Shown: positions 31,557-41,301 of the stretch, in pieces
How the letters are laid out: every line of letters begins with the position of its first letter
How positions within the stretch are numbered: position 1 is the stretch's first letter
From: Puniceicoccaceae bacterium
Lineage (GTDB): Bacteria > Verrucomicrobiota > Verrucomicrobiia > Opitutales > JAFGAQ01
DNA length: 64,000 nucleotides
NCBI GenBank assembly: GCA_028285755.1
Contig: JANQOQ010000006.1
Coordinates: 902,160-966,159, forward strand
Direction of reading: 5' to 3'
Position numbers and translations under genes: made by a program
Notes under the pieces: generated by a model
The model's input: only the letters and a program-made list of their open reading frames with translations
What the model was told of the DNA's origin: nothing
Databases searched by the model: none

Positions 31557-32624
31557 ATGAATATTCTAGTAACCGGAGGCGCAGGATTCATTGGGTCTAA
31601 TTTCATCCGCTACCTACTATCAGGTGAAACGGGCCAATCAATAGAAAAAGTGATCAATCTCGATCTCCTTACCTACGCGGGAAATCCCGAGAATTTAGCG
31701 GATATCGAAAGTGACCCACGTTATGAACTGGTGGAAGGTAATATAGGCGACGCAGAGCTGGTCGCTAACTTGCTGAATAGTAATTCCATAGATGCGGTTG
31801 TTAATTTTGCTGCAGAGTCTCACGTGGATCGTTCGATCGACTCGCCCGAACCTTTCTTCGAAACGAATGTGACCGGCACCTTGCGCCTAATCAACGAGTG
31901 TCTGAAATATTGGTGCTCCCTGGAAGGGGATGCCAAGGAGACATTCCGTTTTCTGCATGTCTCCACGGATGAAGTCTATGGTACTCTGAGCACAGAAGAT
32001 CCGGCATTTGAAGAGACCACCCCATTTGCACCGAATAGTCCCTACTCTGCCTCCAAAGCCGCGAGTGACCACATCGTGCGTGCATATCATCACACATACG
32101 GTCTGCCGGTGATCACCACAAATTGTTCAAATAACTACGGTCCGTATCAGTTTCCGGAAAAGCTCATCCCGCTGATGATCCTGAATGCCCTGGAAGGCAA
32201 GGATCTACCTATCTACGGAGACGGCATGAATATCCGCGACTGGCTTTATGTGGAAGACCACTGCACCGGAATCTTTGCATCATTAACAAAAGGCCGGGTC
32301 GGCGAAACCTACAATATCGGCGGTAAAAACGAGCAACCGAATATCGCTATAGTCGACACCATCTGTGAACAGCTGGATCAAAAACGACCTCGATCAGATG
32401 CCCAATCCTACAAAACCCAAAAGATTTTCGTAAAGGACCGTCCCGGGCATGATCGGCGCTACGCCATCAACTGTGCAAAAATTGAATCGGAGCTGGGTTG
32501 GAGCCCGCAAGAAACCTTTGCTACCGGCATCGAGAAAACGATCAACTGGTATCTCGAAAACCAGGAATGGTGCGAGAATATTACCAGTAACAAATACCAG
32601 AGGCAACGTCTCGGCAGCGCATAA
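31557..32624 (+). CDS. rmlB: dTDP-glucose 4,6-dehydratase
   Basis: 355 residues, the normal length. NAD-binding GGAGFIGSNFIRY at residues 7-19, HVSTDEVYGTL with the Thr/Asp/Glu catalytic centre, SPYSASKAASDH with Tyr-x-x-x-Lys, NYGPYQFPEKLIPL, and DWLYVEDHC are all family signatures. It converts dTDP-glucose to the 4-keto-6-deoxy intermediate of dTDP-L-rhamnose. Follows the reductase gene by 30 bp and precedes rmlA by 9 bp. Confidence 0.95.
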   Translation: MNILVTGGAGFIGSNFIRYLLSGETGQSIEKVINLDLLTYAGNPENLADIESDPRYELVEGNIGDAELVANLLNSNSIDAVVNFAAESHVDRSIDSPEPFFETNVTGTLRLINECLKYWCSLEGDAKETFRFLHVSTDEVYGTLSTEDPAFEETTPFAPNSPYSASKAASDHIVRAYHHTYGLPVITTNCSNNYGPYQFPEKLIPLMILNALEGKDLPIYGDGMNIRDWLYVEDHCTGIFASLTKGRVGETYNIGGKNEQPNIAIVDTICEQLDQKRPRSDAQSYKTQKIFVKDRPGHDRRYAINCAKIESELGWSPQETFATGIEKTINWYLENQEWCENITSNKYQRQRLGSA

Positions 32625-32633
32625 TCAGACTTT

Positions 32634-33524
32634 ATGAATACCCAATCGAACGGAAGAAAAGGCATTGTATTGGCAGGAGGCTCCGGCACCCGGCTCTACC
32701 CGCTGACCATCGCGGTGAGCAAGCAATTGATGCCCGTCTACGATAAGCCGATGATCTACTATCCGCTCTCGGTGTTAATGCTTTCGGGTATCCGTGAAAT
32801 TCTGATTATTTCCACGCCACACGATCTGCCCAATTTTAAGAAACTCCTGGGAGACGGTAGCAATTTTGGTATTGAGATCAGTTACGCAGAGCAACCCAAA
32901 CCGGAGGGCCTCGCGCAAGCATTCCTCATCGGCAAAGAATTCCTGAATGGAAGCCCGGCCAGCTTGATCCTGGGGGATAATCTCTTCTACGGGCATGAGT
33001 TTTCCACGACCATCGGCAAGGGCAATGAACAGGACGCCGGCGCAACCATTTTCGGCTACTATGTAGCAAATCCTGAGGCCTATGGGGTAGTCGAATTTGC
33101 AGAAGATGGCACGGTTCTCTCACTGGAAGAAAAGCCTGCCAAGCCGAAATCCCATTACGCAGTGCCGGGCTTGTATTATTACGATGACAAGGTCGTCGAA
33201 TACGCGGAAAATCTGAAACCCTCCGCACGAGGAGAGCTAGAGATCACAGACCTTAATAAAGTTTACCTGGAGCAAGGCACCCTTCGCGTTGAGCTGCTCG
33301 GTCGCGGCACGGCTTGGCTCGATACGGGCAATCCGCAAAGCCTGATGGAAGCCGCCCAATTTGTACAGGCCATTGAAAGCCGTCAGGGGCTCAAGATCGC
33401 GTGTCTGGAGGAAATCGCCTACCGCAATGACTGGATCAGTGCAGATGAGCTGCTGCAGCGTGCCGACGCCCTTAAAAAGACGGAATACGGCAACTACCTC
33501 CGCGCGTTGACCGAAATGGATTAA
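32634..33524 (+). CDS. rmlA: Glucose-1-phosphate thymidylyltransferase
   Basis: 296 residues. Signature [20 protein letters not shown] near the N-terminus, then [21 protein letters not shown] (metal Asp) and a [14 protein letters not shown] segment. It makes dTDP-glucose from glucose-1-phosphate and dTTP, the first step before RmlB. Spacing of 9 bp places it in the same operon. Confidence 0.95.
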   Translation: MNTQSNGRKGIVLAGGSGTRLYPLTIAVSKQLMPVYDKPMIYYPLSVLMLSGIREILIISTPHDLPNFKKLLGDGSNFGIEISYAEQPKPEGLAQAFLIGKEFLNGSPASLILGDNLFYGHEFSTTIGKGNEQDAGATIFGYYVANPEAYGVVEFAEDGTVLSLEEKPAKPKSHYAVPGLYYYDDKVVEYAENLKPSARGELEITDLNKVYLEQGTLRVELLGRGTAWLDTGNPQSLMEAAQFVQAIESRQGLKIACLEEIAYRNDWISADELLQRADALKKTEYGNYLRALTEMD

Positions 33525-33534
33525 TGCCATAGCC

Positions 33535-34383
33535 ATGGCTGAGCTTTCCATCATCACTGCGTTACACAACTGTGTGGATTTGACGCGCAAGTATGTGGAA
33601 AGTCTTTATGAGACGCTAGCAAACTCGGAAATCGATTGGGAGCTCATCCTCATTGATGATGCCAGTACGGATGAGACACCAGTGCTCTTGGAAGCGCTCA
33701 ATGAAAAACCCAATATCCGCATTTTGCACAACGAGGAAAACCAGGGCTATGCCTACAACAATAACCGGGGTGCGCAGGAGGCGAAAGGGGCGGTGCTCGC
33801 CTTTCTGAATAATGACTTAATCCTACAGGACGATTGGCTGCAACCCATGCTCATTCAGGTGCGAAAGCCCGAATCCGGAGCTGTGGGCAATATTCAGTGG
33901 AACCCTGAGACCGGGCTGATCGACCATGCCGGCGTATTCTTCGGGCTGGACGGGATGCCCCGCCAGGCCCGTAAAAACCGGAAGGCCGTCCCCCAAAATG
34001 ATGTCACCGAGTGGAATGCCGTGACGGCCGCATGCATGCTTATGCGCAAGGAGGTCTTTAAAAAATGCGGCGGCTTTGACGAAAGCTACCGCAATGGCTT
34101 TGAAGATATCGACCTCTGTGTTCGGCTTAAACTTGAAGGCTACAAACACTTTGTATGCAACCGCAGCCAGATCCGGCACTGCGTGAGCCCTTCCCCCGGT
34201 CGCCATGACCACAACAATGCAAACTCAGATCTCTTTGAAGAAAAATGGGCGGAAACCTGCAAACCCTGGGGCAAAAAAGAGTGGCCGCGCGAATACCTCG
34301 CACGCTACGCCCGCCACTGGTGGAAATTTAATCTTGGGAAGTTCCTGAAAGCACTTTGGATGGTGAATCAGACAAGACAATAG
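33535..34383 (+). CDS. Family 2 glycosyltransferase, rhamnosyltransferase-like
   Basis: 282 residues, GT-A fold. N-terminal LSIITALHNCVDLT and LILIDDASTDETP are the nucleotide-sugar loops, FLNNDLIL is the D-x-D-like metal site, and GFEDIDLCVRL carries the catalytic-site acidic pair. Preceding rml genes suggest it transfers a dTDP-sugar, probably L-rhamnose, to a cell-surface polysaccharide. The gene ends 2 bp from the end of the next, converging gene. Confidence 0.85.
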   Translation: MAELSIITALHNCVDLTRKYVESLYETLANSEIDWELILIDDASTDETPVLLEALNEKPNIRILHNEENQGYAYNNNRGAQEAKGAVLAFLNNDLILQDDWLQPMLIQVRKPESGAVGNIQWNPETGLIDHAGVFFGLDGMPRQARKNRKAVPQNDVTEWNAVTAACMLMRKEVFKKCGGFDESYRNGFEDIDLCVRLKLEGYKHFVCNRSQIRHCVSPSPGRHDHNNANSDLFEEKWAETCKPWGKKEWPREYLARYARHWWKFNLGKFLKALWMVNQTRQ

Positions 34384-34384
34384 T

Positions 34385-35476
34385 TCATTCGCCTTGAGGT
34401 TTCTTCTTAATGTAGAAGGAACCCGTTGGATCCAACTCGAGTTCTCTCTCAATTGCTTCAAACTTTAGCCTCACCTTCGCTTGTCTTTTGTTTAAATGTG
34501 CAATTGCATCTTCCTCGCTGATATCATGCCTCTCAATGATTTCTTGCAGCCTTTTTCTTTGTGGATGCCCTTCGTTTTTGACCTTTCTCGTTGAATTCGG
34601 ATTTGCCAGTATTGCAGCAGCGTCGAGTAAGCTCTCTCGATTTGAATATTCTGCAATTAACACAGCATTATCCCAATCAGCATAAAGCGTCGGGATTGCA
34701 ACGGTTGAATCTCTATCTCCAATTCTGAAATTTACATCAACCCCGTTGTTCAGAAGAATCTTTATATATCTCGTATGCTTATTATAAACTGCTAAGCGTA
34801 TCAGAGAAAACCTGTCATCGGTTAAATTCACATTTAGTCCGTAATCGATGAGCATAGATAAATATTCCTCTCTACCATCGTGTAAATCTCCAATCCATGA
34901 GCATATCTGAAAGGCTATATTATCCTCAAATTCACCATTAGGAAATAGATTTGGGTCCGCACCGCTCCTTAAAAGAAACTCAAAATTTTCAATATCCTTT
35001 CCGATAGCAGCCGCATGCAATGGAGTGAGCCCTAGATCCCCAACCAAATTCACATCAAACCCTGCGTTAAGATAATCTTGAATCTCCTCAGAATCCTCAT
35101 ATGCGCACGCTTTTATAAATCGCCTTTGTTCAACATTTTCAAACTGCTCTAGCTTTAATCTCTGTGAGTCCACATACCAATATAAATGTATACAAAAAAA
35201 TAATACAGGTAATAGCACTACCCAGTGCCAAATACTCGAAAACCTTGATAAAATAAGACCTCCAAAATAGAAAACCGCATATACTATCGGGAAAATAACA
35301 TAATGAACAAAAAACCAGTCCAGTTTGCTTTCTGGGGCAGCAAGTATAGGCATCAGGACAAAGGCCTGCCCGATAATAAACATAAAGAACCATATAAAGA
35401 AGAGGAATGTAGTTATTCCCAAAACTACTACATTTAATTCAATTTTTCTTTTAACTACTTCGGTGGAGTTAGTCAT
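34385..35476 (-). CDS. Membrane protein with ankyrin repeats
   Basis: 363 residues. Four hydrophobic segments lie in the first 115 residues (about 14-40, 50-70, 75-87, 90-105). Then come four or five ankyrin-type repeats with the usual G-x-T-P-L-H-A-A (LGLTPLHAAAIG), LLRSGADPN, LIDYGLNVN and LLNNGVDVN signatures. It ends in a charged helix. The repeats would face the cytoplasm and bind a partner protein. Function unknown. Confidence 0.75.
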   Translation of the reverse strand: MTNSTEVVKRKIELNVVVLGITTFLFFIWFFMFIIGQAFVLMPILAAPESKLDWFFVHYVIFPIVYAVFYFGGLILSRFSSIWHWVVLLPVLFFCIHLYWYVDSQRLKLEQFENVEQRRFIKACAYEDSEEIQDYLNAGFDVNLVGDLGLTPLHAAAIGKDIENFEFLLRSGADPNLFPNGEFEDNIAFQICSWIGDLHDGREEYLSMLIDYGLNVNLTDDRFSLIRLAVYNKHTRYIKILLNNGVDVNFRIGDRDSTVAIPTLYADWDNAVLIAEYSNRESLLDAAAILANPNSTRKVKNEGHPQRKRLQEIIERHDISEEDAIAHLNKRQAKVRLKFEAIERELELDPTGSFYIKKKPQGE

Positions 35477-35482
35477 AAAATA

Positions 35483-36595
35483 TCAACACAGTTCAAAATT
35501 CCCGTCCATGCGTTTGCGGATGATTTTTTTCAGCTCGAGCATCATGAGACGAGCGTTTACATCGCTGATGGAGAGGTTTAGATGTGCGGCGACCTGATCC
35601 GCCGCAAGCGTAGGTTCATTTTGAAAAAGTGCGTAGACTTCGGCTTCCTCTGAATCGAGGTTTAAGGGAGTCTTCGGTGTCTCTTTAGAGTCACCCCCAT
35701 TACTCTCAAAGCCATAATTCAGGCGGAATTTCATATCCTCCAGGATATCGTCAACTGAGGTCGTCAGAATCGCACCTTCACGAATCAATTGGTGGCACCC
35801 TTTACTGCCCGCCTGATCAATGCGCCCCGGGATCGCGTAGACCTGCCTGCCCTGGTCCGCCGCAAATTTCGCAGTGATCATGCTGCCGCCATTCAGATCG
35901 GTCTCAACAACGAGCACCCCATCACTGAGGCCGGATACGATACGATTGCGCATGGGGAAAGTCTGTCGGTCTGCCCGACGTCCCAGGCGAAACTCGGAGA
36001 TCACCGCTCCCTGGTCGATCAGCCTGCGATAGAGTTCCAGATTTTCGGGTGGGTAAATAATATCCACTCCACAGCCCATTACAGCCACAGTGTCTCCGCC
36101 CGCTTCGAGTGCCCCTTCATGCGCTGCTGAGTCGATCCCACGCGCCATCCCGCTGACGACACACACGCCCATTGCGGCGAGCCGCTCGGCAAATTGCCGG
36201 GCCGTGCGTTGGCCATAGAGCGTGGTACGCCGCGACCCCACCATGGCAATCACCGGCTGGCCTTCCGAGAATCGATAACCTCCCCGCACATAAAAACCCA
36301 GAGGCGGATCATAAATATTGCGAATATTCGCTGGATATTCGGGCGATCCCTGGTGGATAAAACTGCAGCTAAGCTGCTCCATCTGCCGCAACTCCTTTTC
36401 CAGATCAAAATGCCGTTCCCAGTTCTGGACGACCGTTGCAGCCTTATCCCCCACCCCCTTGACATCGAGTAACTCGTTGCGCGAAGCATTTAGAATACTA
36501 TTTGGGTTCCCAAACCGATCCAGCAAACGTTTTACCGTAATCGGCCCGATCTCCGGCAGTCCGTTCAACACTAACCATGCATGCTCCGAGCCCAT
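35483..36595 (-). CDS. dprA: DNA processing protein DprA/Smf
   Basis: About 370 residues; start at ATG 36,595 or an overlapping TTG at 36,604. HhH-like N-terminus (GLPEIGPITVKRLLDRFG), Rossmann-like core with AMVGSRRTTLYGQRTA, VVSGMARGIDSAAHEGAL, TVAVMGCGVDIIYP and FPMRNRIVSGLSDGVLVVE. A C-terminal winged-helix domain follows. DprA loads RecA on incoming single-stranded DNA during transformation. It overlaps nnrE-nnrD. Confidence 0.93.
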   Translation of the reverse strand: MGSEHAWLVLNGLPEIGPITVKRLLDRFGNPNSILNASRNELLDVKGVGDKAATVVQNWERHFDLEKELRQMEQLSCSFIHQGSPEYPANIRNIYDPPLGFYVRGGYRFSEGQPVIAMVGSRRTTLYGQRTARQFAERLAAMGVCVVSGMARGIDSAAHEGALEAGGDTVAVMGCGVDIIYPPENLELYRRLIDQGAVISEFRLGRRADRQTFPMRNRIVSGLSDGVLVVETDLNGGSMITAKFAADQGRQVYAIPGRIDQAGSKGCHQLIREGAILTTSVDDILEDMKFRLNYGFESNGGDSKETPKTPLNLDSEEAEVYALFQNEPTLAADQVAAHLNLSISDVNARLMMLELKKIIRKRMDGNFELC

Positions 36596-36600
36596 CGCAA

Positions 36601-38166
36601 TCAATTCAAATAATGCAGCAGATCAGTAGTGCGGACAAATGTCTCACCGGATACATTGGAAAGCTTATCCGCTGCATTCCCATGCAAGGCAACTGCCCGG
36701 CAGACCGCCTCCAGCATATTTTCGGGTGAGGAATAGGCCAATGAACCCCCAATGAGTCCCGCCAGGATATCCCCACTCCCACCCCGGGCAAGAACAGGCC
36801 CTCCGTAAGTGCTTATAAAATGCGAATCTCCCTGACAAATACGAGGCAGTGAACTTTTTAAAACGCCGATAATGCCCGGCCGTTTGCAATAGTCCACAAA
36901 GGCGTCCACGATCTCATCGTTGTTGTTGTACTGCTGCCCCGCCAAGCGATAAAATTCTCCGTAGTGCGGTGTGATGACGACCGGAAACCGGTTATTTGTT
37001 ATCAACTTTTCCAATCGCTCCCGCGTCAGTGCATCCGCATCCAGAAGCACGGGGACCGAGAATAAATTCAGGATTTCATCCAGCAGCGCATGGGTGATCG
37101 GATTTTGCCCCAGCCCCGGTCCCATCGCGATTGCGGTGACCTTACCCGTCAAGGCGTTGAGTTCGTGCAGCCCTTCCATTTCCAGGTCGCCCTCCTCTGT
37201 CTCCGGCCAGCCGATCCACATAGCCTCCGGCACCTGCGATGCAAAATAGCCAACCAGGCTCTCCGGGCAAAGCACCGATACCAAGCCAACTCCAGACCTC
37301 ACCGCAGCCTGCACACACATGAGCAGTGCCCCGGGCATCCTCCGTGAACCGGCAACTACCAGCAAGTGCCCATAGCTACGCTTATCGCTGACAGCCTGCC
37401 GACGCTTATCGGAAAAGCGGAAGATGTTGGGATTGATCACGTTCCAGCCAGTTTGATTACGCGGATTTTCGGATTCAAAAAACCCGATATCCAGGTAGCG
37501 AAGCCGCCCACACCACTCCCGATGCTGCTCCAGTATGATCGGGGATTTCACGATGCCAGTCGCGAAAGTGTAGTCCGCTTTAAATGCGAAATCCGCCGGC
37601 TGATCTGACAATCCACTTGGCATATCCACAGCAATACGCAAATTCGCATCGAGTTGGTTCACCCACTGGATCAGATCCGGAGCAAGCCCCTTGAGTGGGG
37701 GCCTAAACGACATACCAAACAAACCATCCAGCACCAGGTGATACTGATCCCGCACCCACAGGCTGGCATTTTCGAGCAAATCGGGCATCGACTGTAGCTC
37801 CAGGTAGCGCACTTGCTCATTTTCCAATAACACTTGAAACCATGCATGCACGGAGGGCTCGAAATTTTCGATTTTATCGTAAATCAACAGATCCAGGTGA
37901 AATTCGTTTGCCCAGTTTAGCATCTCCGTGAGTGCAATGATCGCATCTCCGGCATTTCTCCCCTTACCGAGGATCGCCAGGACAGCATTCTCCCCGTCAC
38001 TGTTAAAGTTACTGACTTCGAAGATCGCCTCATCCAGCTCACGACCCGCATTTTCCATGGCCTTATTTGCAGCGGGTTCGCTACCACCGAAGAGCCCCTC
38101 CTCAAATTTCCGGCTTTCCTCACAACTGAGTACCGGATGATACCAGCTTTTTAAAAATGCTTTCAA
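36601..38166 (-). CDS. nnrD: Bifunctional NAD(P)H-hydrate epimerase / ADP-dependent dehydratase
   Basis: 521 residues, two fused enzymes. Residues 1-225 form the epimerase (NnrE) with the GKGRNAGDAIIAL and VDMPSGLSD motifs; residues 240-521 form the dehydratase (NnrD) with GSRRMPGALLMCVQAAVRSG, MGPGLGQN, ITPHYGEFYRLAGQ and GSGDILAGLIGG. Together they repair damaged NADH and NADPH hydrates. It shares a start/stop overlap with dprA and ends 1 bp before pdxJ. Confidence 0.9.
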   Translation of the reverse strand: MKAFLKSWYHPVLSCEESRKFEEGLFGGSEPAANKAMENAGRELDEAIFEVSNFNSDGENAVLAILGKGRNAGDAIIALTEMLNWANEFHLDLLIYDKIENFEPSVHAWFQVLLENEQVRYLELQSMPDLLENASLWVRDQYHLVLDGLFGMSFRPPLKGLAPDLIQWVNQLDANLRIAVDMPSGLSDQPADFAFKADYTFATGIVKSPIILEQHREWCGRLRYLDIGFFESENPRNQTGWNVINPNIFRFSDKRRQAVSDKRSYGHLLVVAGSRRMPGALLMCVQAAVRSGVGLVSVLCPESLVGYFASQVPEAMWIGWPETEEGDLEMEGLHELNALTGKVTAIAMGPGLGQNPITHALLDEILNLFSVPVLLDADALTRERLEKLITNNRFPVVITPHYGEFYRLAGQQYNNNDEIVDAFVDYCKRPGIIGVLKSSLPRICQGDSHFISTYGGPVLARGGSGDILAGLIGGSLAYSSPENMLEAVCRAVALHGNAADKLSNVSGETFVRTTDLLHYLN

Positions 38167-38925
38167 TCAATGCCCCCGTATCTTGAACAACATCTCGCGC
38201 ACGGCTTCGTCCAGCCCACTGATAACTGCACGGCTAATAATGGAGTGCCCGATGTTCAGCTCATGCAGATGGGGGATCTGCAAAATCTCACGGATATTTA
38301 CATAGTTGATACCATGACCGGCATTTACGGTAAGGCCGAGGTTATGCGCCTGCTTTGCCGCCATCGATAGTTTATCCAGCTCTATGTCCGACTGCACGTC
38401 GTAATAATGATTTGCAAATGCACCGGTATGGAGCTCCACCATATCCGCCTCCAGCTCTGCGGAGCTTTCGATATGCTCGGGATCCGGATCAATGAAAAGG
38501 CTCACTTTGATCCCTTCGGAGTTCATCTCCTGAACCACATCGCGCACACGGTCAAAATGGGTGATCACATCCAAGCCCCCTTCGGTCGTCACTTCAGTGC
38601 GGTTTTCGGGCACGATGCACACACAGTCCGGTTTTACCTTCAGGGCAAAATCTGCCATATCCTGAGTGCATGCCATTTCCATATTGAGACGGGTTTTGAT
38701 GGCTTCGCGCAGGCGCAGAACATCCTCGCGCTGAATATGTCGCGCATCCTCCCGGGGGTGCACCGTGATCTGATCCGCACCCGCCTGCTCAGCCACCAAA
38801 GCTGCAAACACCGGGTCCGGCTCTACAAATGTGCCGGAGGTGCGTACGGTCTCCCGGTAGCGCGTCTGCCTGAGGGTAGCTACATGGTCGATATTAACAC
38901 CCAGCAATATCTCATCACTGTTCAT
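38167..38925 (-). CDS. pdxJ: Pyridoxine 5'-phosphate synthase
   Basis: 252 residues, typical length. LGVNIDHVATLRQTRYR at the start, VHPREDARHIQREDV, then LFIDPDPEHIE, LHTGAFAN and VNAGHGINY are family signatures of this TIM-barrel enzyme, which joins 3-amino-2-oxopropyl phosphate with deoxyxylulose phosphate to make vitamin B6. It is the first gene of the pdxJ-nnrD-dprA unit. Confidence 0.95.
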   Translation of the reverse strand: MNSDEILLGVNIDHVATLRQTRYRETVRTSGTFVEPDPVFAALVAEQAGADQITVHPREDARHIQREDVLRLREAIKTRLNMEMACTQDMADFALKVKPDCVCIVPENRTEVTTEGGLDVITHFDRVRDVVQEMNSEGIKVSLFIDPDPEHIESSAELEADMVELHTGAFANHYYDVQSDIELDKLSMAAKQAHNLGLTVNAGHGINYVNIREILQIPHLHELNIGHSIISRAVISGLDEAVREMLFKIRGH

Positions 38926-38973
38926 ACGGATAATAAAAACAAGAACACCCGTAGAGTGAAACTAAAAATCATG

Positions 38974-39681
38974 TTAGCTCAGATTTCGTAAAAAACTCTT
39001 TCGATGCTCCGGGGTTGCTCCAAATTGCAAAATCGCTTCACGATGTTTTGCGGTACCGTAGCCCTTATTCTGCGACCACCCATATTGGGGGTATTTTTCT
39101 GAGAGTTTTTCCATATATTGGTCGCGATGCACTTTTGCCAAAATAGAAGCGAGCCCAATAACCAGCGAGCGCGAATCCCCCTTGACCAACGCGCGATGCT
39201 CATAGGGAAAAGCCTTTAAAGGCAGACCATCGATGAGTGTTGCGACTTTACCAGTAAACGCATCCTCACCAGTCAGCTCCAGTTTGGAAGGAATAAACGT
39301 GGGCAACACAGGCATACTCGCAGTGTACTCAATTGCCTCCAGGCATTGTCGCATGGCCTGCTTAGTCGCCTCGAGAATGTTGATCTCATCGATTATCGAT
39401 GGAGCTATCGACTGTAGGGAAACACAAATTAGAGAATCTTTTGAAAATGCCCAAAATTCCTTTGCAATATCGTTTCGCTCCGACTCCTTGAGCTTCTTGG
39501 AGTCCGTTATCCTGGCACTCCAGCGCTGCTCGATAATCCTGGTAAAACACTCCCTATTTATCGCTACAGCACAAGCCGTAACCGGGCCGGCAAGTGGGCC
39601 CCGCCCTACTTCATCAACGCCGACGACCCACTCAGCCCCGTCTTCGAAAAGTTGCATATCATACTGATGATTCTCCGGCAT
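38974..39681 (-). CDS. rnhB: Ribonuclease HII
   Basis: 235 residues. VVGVDEVGRGPLAGPVTACA carries the first catalytic Asp-Glu pair, SKKLKESERN is the next family motif, and SLVIGLASILAKVHRDQYM and GYGTAKHREAI with GATPEHRKSF end the domain. It removes RNA from RNA-DNA hybrids and single ribonucleotides. Same direction as pdxJ, 48 bp away; separated from the divergent FKBP gene by 90 bp that must hold both promoters. Confidence 0.93.
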   Translation of the reverse strand: MPENHQYDMQLFEDGAEWVVGVDEVGRGPLAGPVTACAVAINRECFTRIIEQRWSARITDSKKLKESERNDIAKEFWAFSKDSLICVSLQSIAPSIIDEINILEATKQAMRQCLEAIEYTASMPVLPTFIPSKLELTGEDAFTGKVATLIDGLPLKAFPYEHRALVKGDSRSLVIGLASILAKVHRDQYMEKLSEKYPQYGWSQNKGYGTAKHREAILQFGATPEHRKSFLRNLS

Positions 39682-39771
39682 TATTGAACAAAAGCACCCA
39701 ATCGGCCCTCCAATGCAAAAGAATTCGCTTGCCGTTTAGATAAGTTCGCGAACATATATTTCGATTTAAGC

Positions 39772-40563
39772 ATGAAAACACTCTATTCTTTGACTCTATT
39801 GCTTGCAATGATCGGGTTCATCACCGGTTGCAGCACAGAATCTGATAACACTGCTGCCAGCGACACCAGCGAGCCAGAAAACATCGTAGATGACGGTGGC
39901 GATGTAGAACGCGCCAAGCTGGTAGGCCAATACTTTGGTCTATCCTCGGGTATGAATGACCTGGGGTTGAGCGAGAGTGAAAAGCGTGCAGTCATTGAAG
40001 GTTTTTCCAGCGTTCTTAATGACGCCGAGGTGGATCGCGAAACCATCGCTGCCAATATCACTGAAGTGCGCGCATTCATGAGTGAAAAAATTGAAGCCAA
40101 GAATGCCAGAGATGCTGCGGGTAATCTTGCTGAGGCAGAAGAGTACATTCAGCAATTGAAAGCAGAAGGCAATGTAACGTTTACTGAGTCCGGATTAGGC
40201 TACGAAATCCTCGAAGCCGGCAGTGACGAGATTCCCAATTTTGAGGATGTTGTGCAGGTAACTTATGAAGGGCGCCTGATGGACGGCACCGTATTTGATT
40301 CGAACCTTGATGCCGAAAACCCGATTTCTTTTCCACTATCAGGGGTCATCAAAGGCTTTTCGGAGGGCCTGCAATTAATTGGTGACGGAGGTTCGATACG
40401 TCTCTACATTCCCAGTGAAATTGGCTACGGCAACCGCCCGCCGCAAGGTTCCCCCATTGAGGCTGGTAGCTTACTGATTTTTGACCTAACGATCCACGGC
40501 ATCCTTCGCTCCGGAGAGCAAAATCTACAGGTACCTCCGCCGCCCCCAGCGCCTCAGCAATAA
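39772..40563 (+). CDS. FKBP-type peptidyl-prolyl isomerase lipoprotein
   Basis: 263 residues. Lipoprotein signal peptide with lipobox (FITGC, Cys20), an acidic linker, an FKBP N-terminal helical domain (about 50-125) and an FKBP catalytic domain (about 150-245): VQVTYEGRLMDGTVFDSN, FPLSGVIKGFSEGL, IPSEIGYGNRP and LLIFDLTIHG. It ends in a Pro-rich tail (PPPPPAPQQ). Helps fold envelope proteins, probably dimeric like FkpA/Mip. Confidence 0.92.
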   Translation: MKTLYSLTLLLAMIGFITGCSTESDNTAASDTSEPENIVDDGGDVERAKLVGQYFGLSSGMNDLGLSESEKRAVIEGFSSVLNDAEVDRETIAANITEVRAFMSEKIEAKNARDAAGNLAEAEEYIQQLKAEGNVTFTESGLGYEILEAGSDEIPNFEDVVQVTYEGRLMDGTVFDSNLDAENPISFPLSGVIKGFSEGLQLIGDGGSIRLYIPSEIGYGNRPPQGSPIEAGSLLIFDLTIHGILRSGEQNLQVPPPPPAPQQ

Positions 40564-40570
40564 TCAACGC

Positions 40571-41299
40571 TTAAGGTAGAACGACTTCTGCAATCGCAGT
40601 TTCCACTGAATCGATAAACAGTTGAAACTGTGATTGATAGTCCAGCAGACAATGGGCAATGGCCTGCCAATGGATGCGATCCTCCTGCACAGTTTGCATG
40701 AGGGCCTTATTCTTTCCACCATTCGTCAGCATTGGGGAGAGCGCACCCATCCACCACACTCCCTGATCATTCTGAGTAGTCAGCAGTAAACCGACGAGTA
40801 TCTTCTTCCCGTTTTCGCCGGTATCATAATTCCCCTGCAGGGATAGGCCCATACAGGCCAGAGAATGAAATCTGCCAAACCAGGCAATATCAGCCTGAAA
40901 ATAAGGCATGGTAAACACATGCTCGGCGGACTGCAGGAGATTCACTCCCTGAAACTGAGCATCCTTTGCAACCGAGATGATTTGCCGGATGATCTGATCA
41001 TAGTCTTTCGTAGCCGCTTCAATGAACTCGGGATCATCGCTATCCGCAATGCTTTCAAGAATCTCCAGCGCAGTGGGAATCAGCTTCAAGATAGCACCGA
41101 TCCCCAGTGTGGCTGTCTGAAAGATTAAATCTACCTCATTGACAAATTGATCCAGGGGTGAGGGACAATCCTGCCGATGCCAACGAATGCGTGGGTTTTC
41201 CGTGCCCGAAAACACCTCCATGAGCACATCGCCATAGTTCCACTCAAACTGTCGCTCCGGGTCAAGAATCTCTCCGTATTTTGTATTGAGCACTTCCAT
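40571..41299 (-). CDS. Unknown protein linked to flagellin
   Basis: 242 residues, mainly helical (LDQFVNEVDLIFQTATLGIG) with FQGVNLLQS, a phrase also common in flagellin N-terminal regions. No signal peptide or membrane segment. It starts 2 bp after the flagellin gene ends, so it is certainly co-expressed with it. It may be a flagellin chaperone, modifier or regulator. I do not recognise the family. Confidence 0.55.
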   Translation of the reverse strand: MEVLNTKYGEILDPERQFEWNYGDVLMEVFSGTENPRIRWHRQDCPSPLDQFVNEVDLIFQTATLGIGAILKLIPTALEILESIADSDDPEFIEAATKDYDQIIRQIISVAKDAQFQGVNLLQSAEHVFTMPYFQADIAWFGRFHSLACMGLSLQGNYDTGENGKKILVGLLLTTQNDQGVWWMGALSPMLTNGGKNKALMQTVQEDRIHWQAIAHCLLDYQSQFQLFIDSVETAIAEVVLP

Positions 41300-41301
41300 G
41301 T

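Noticed and set aside
38407..38991. 194-codon plus-strand frame opposite pdxJ
   Set aside because: pdxJ on the other strand is unmistakable; the long antisense frame follows from its codon use.
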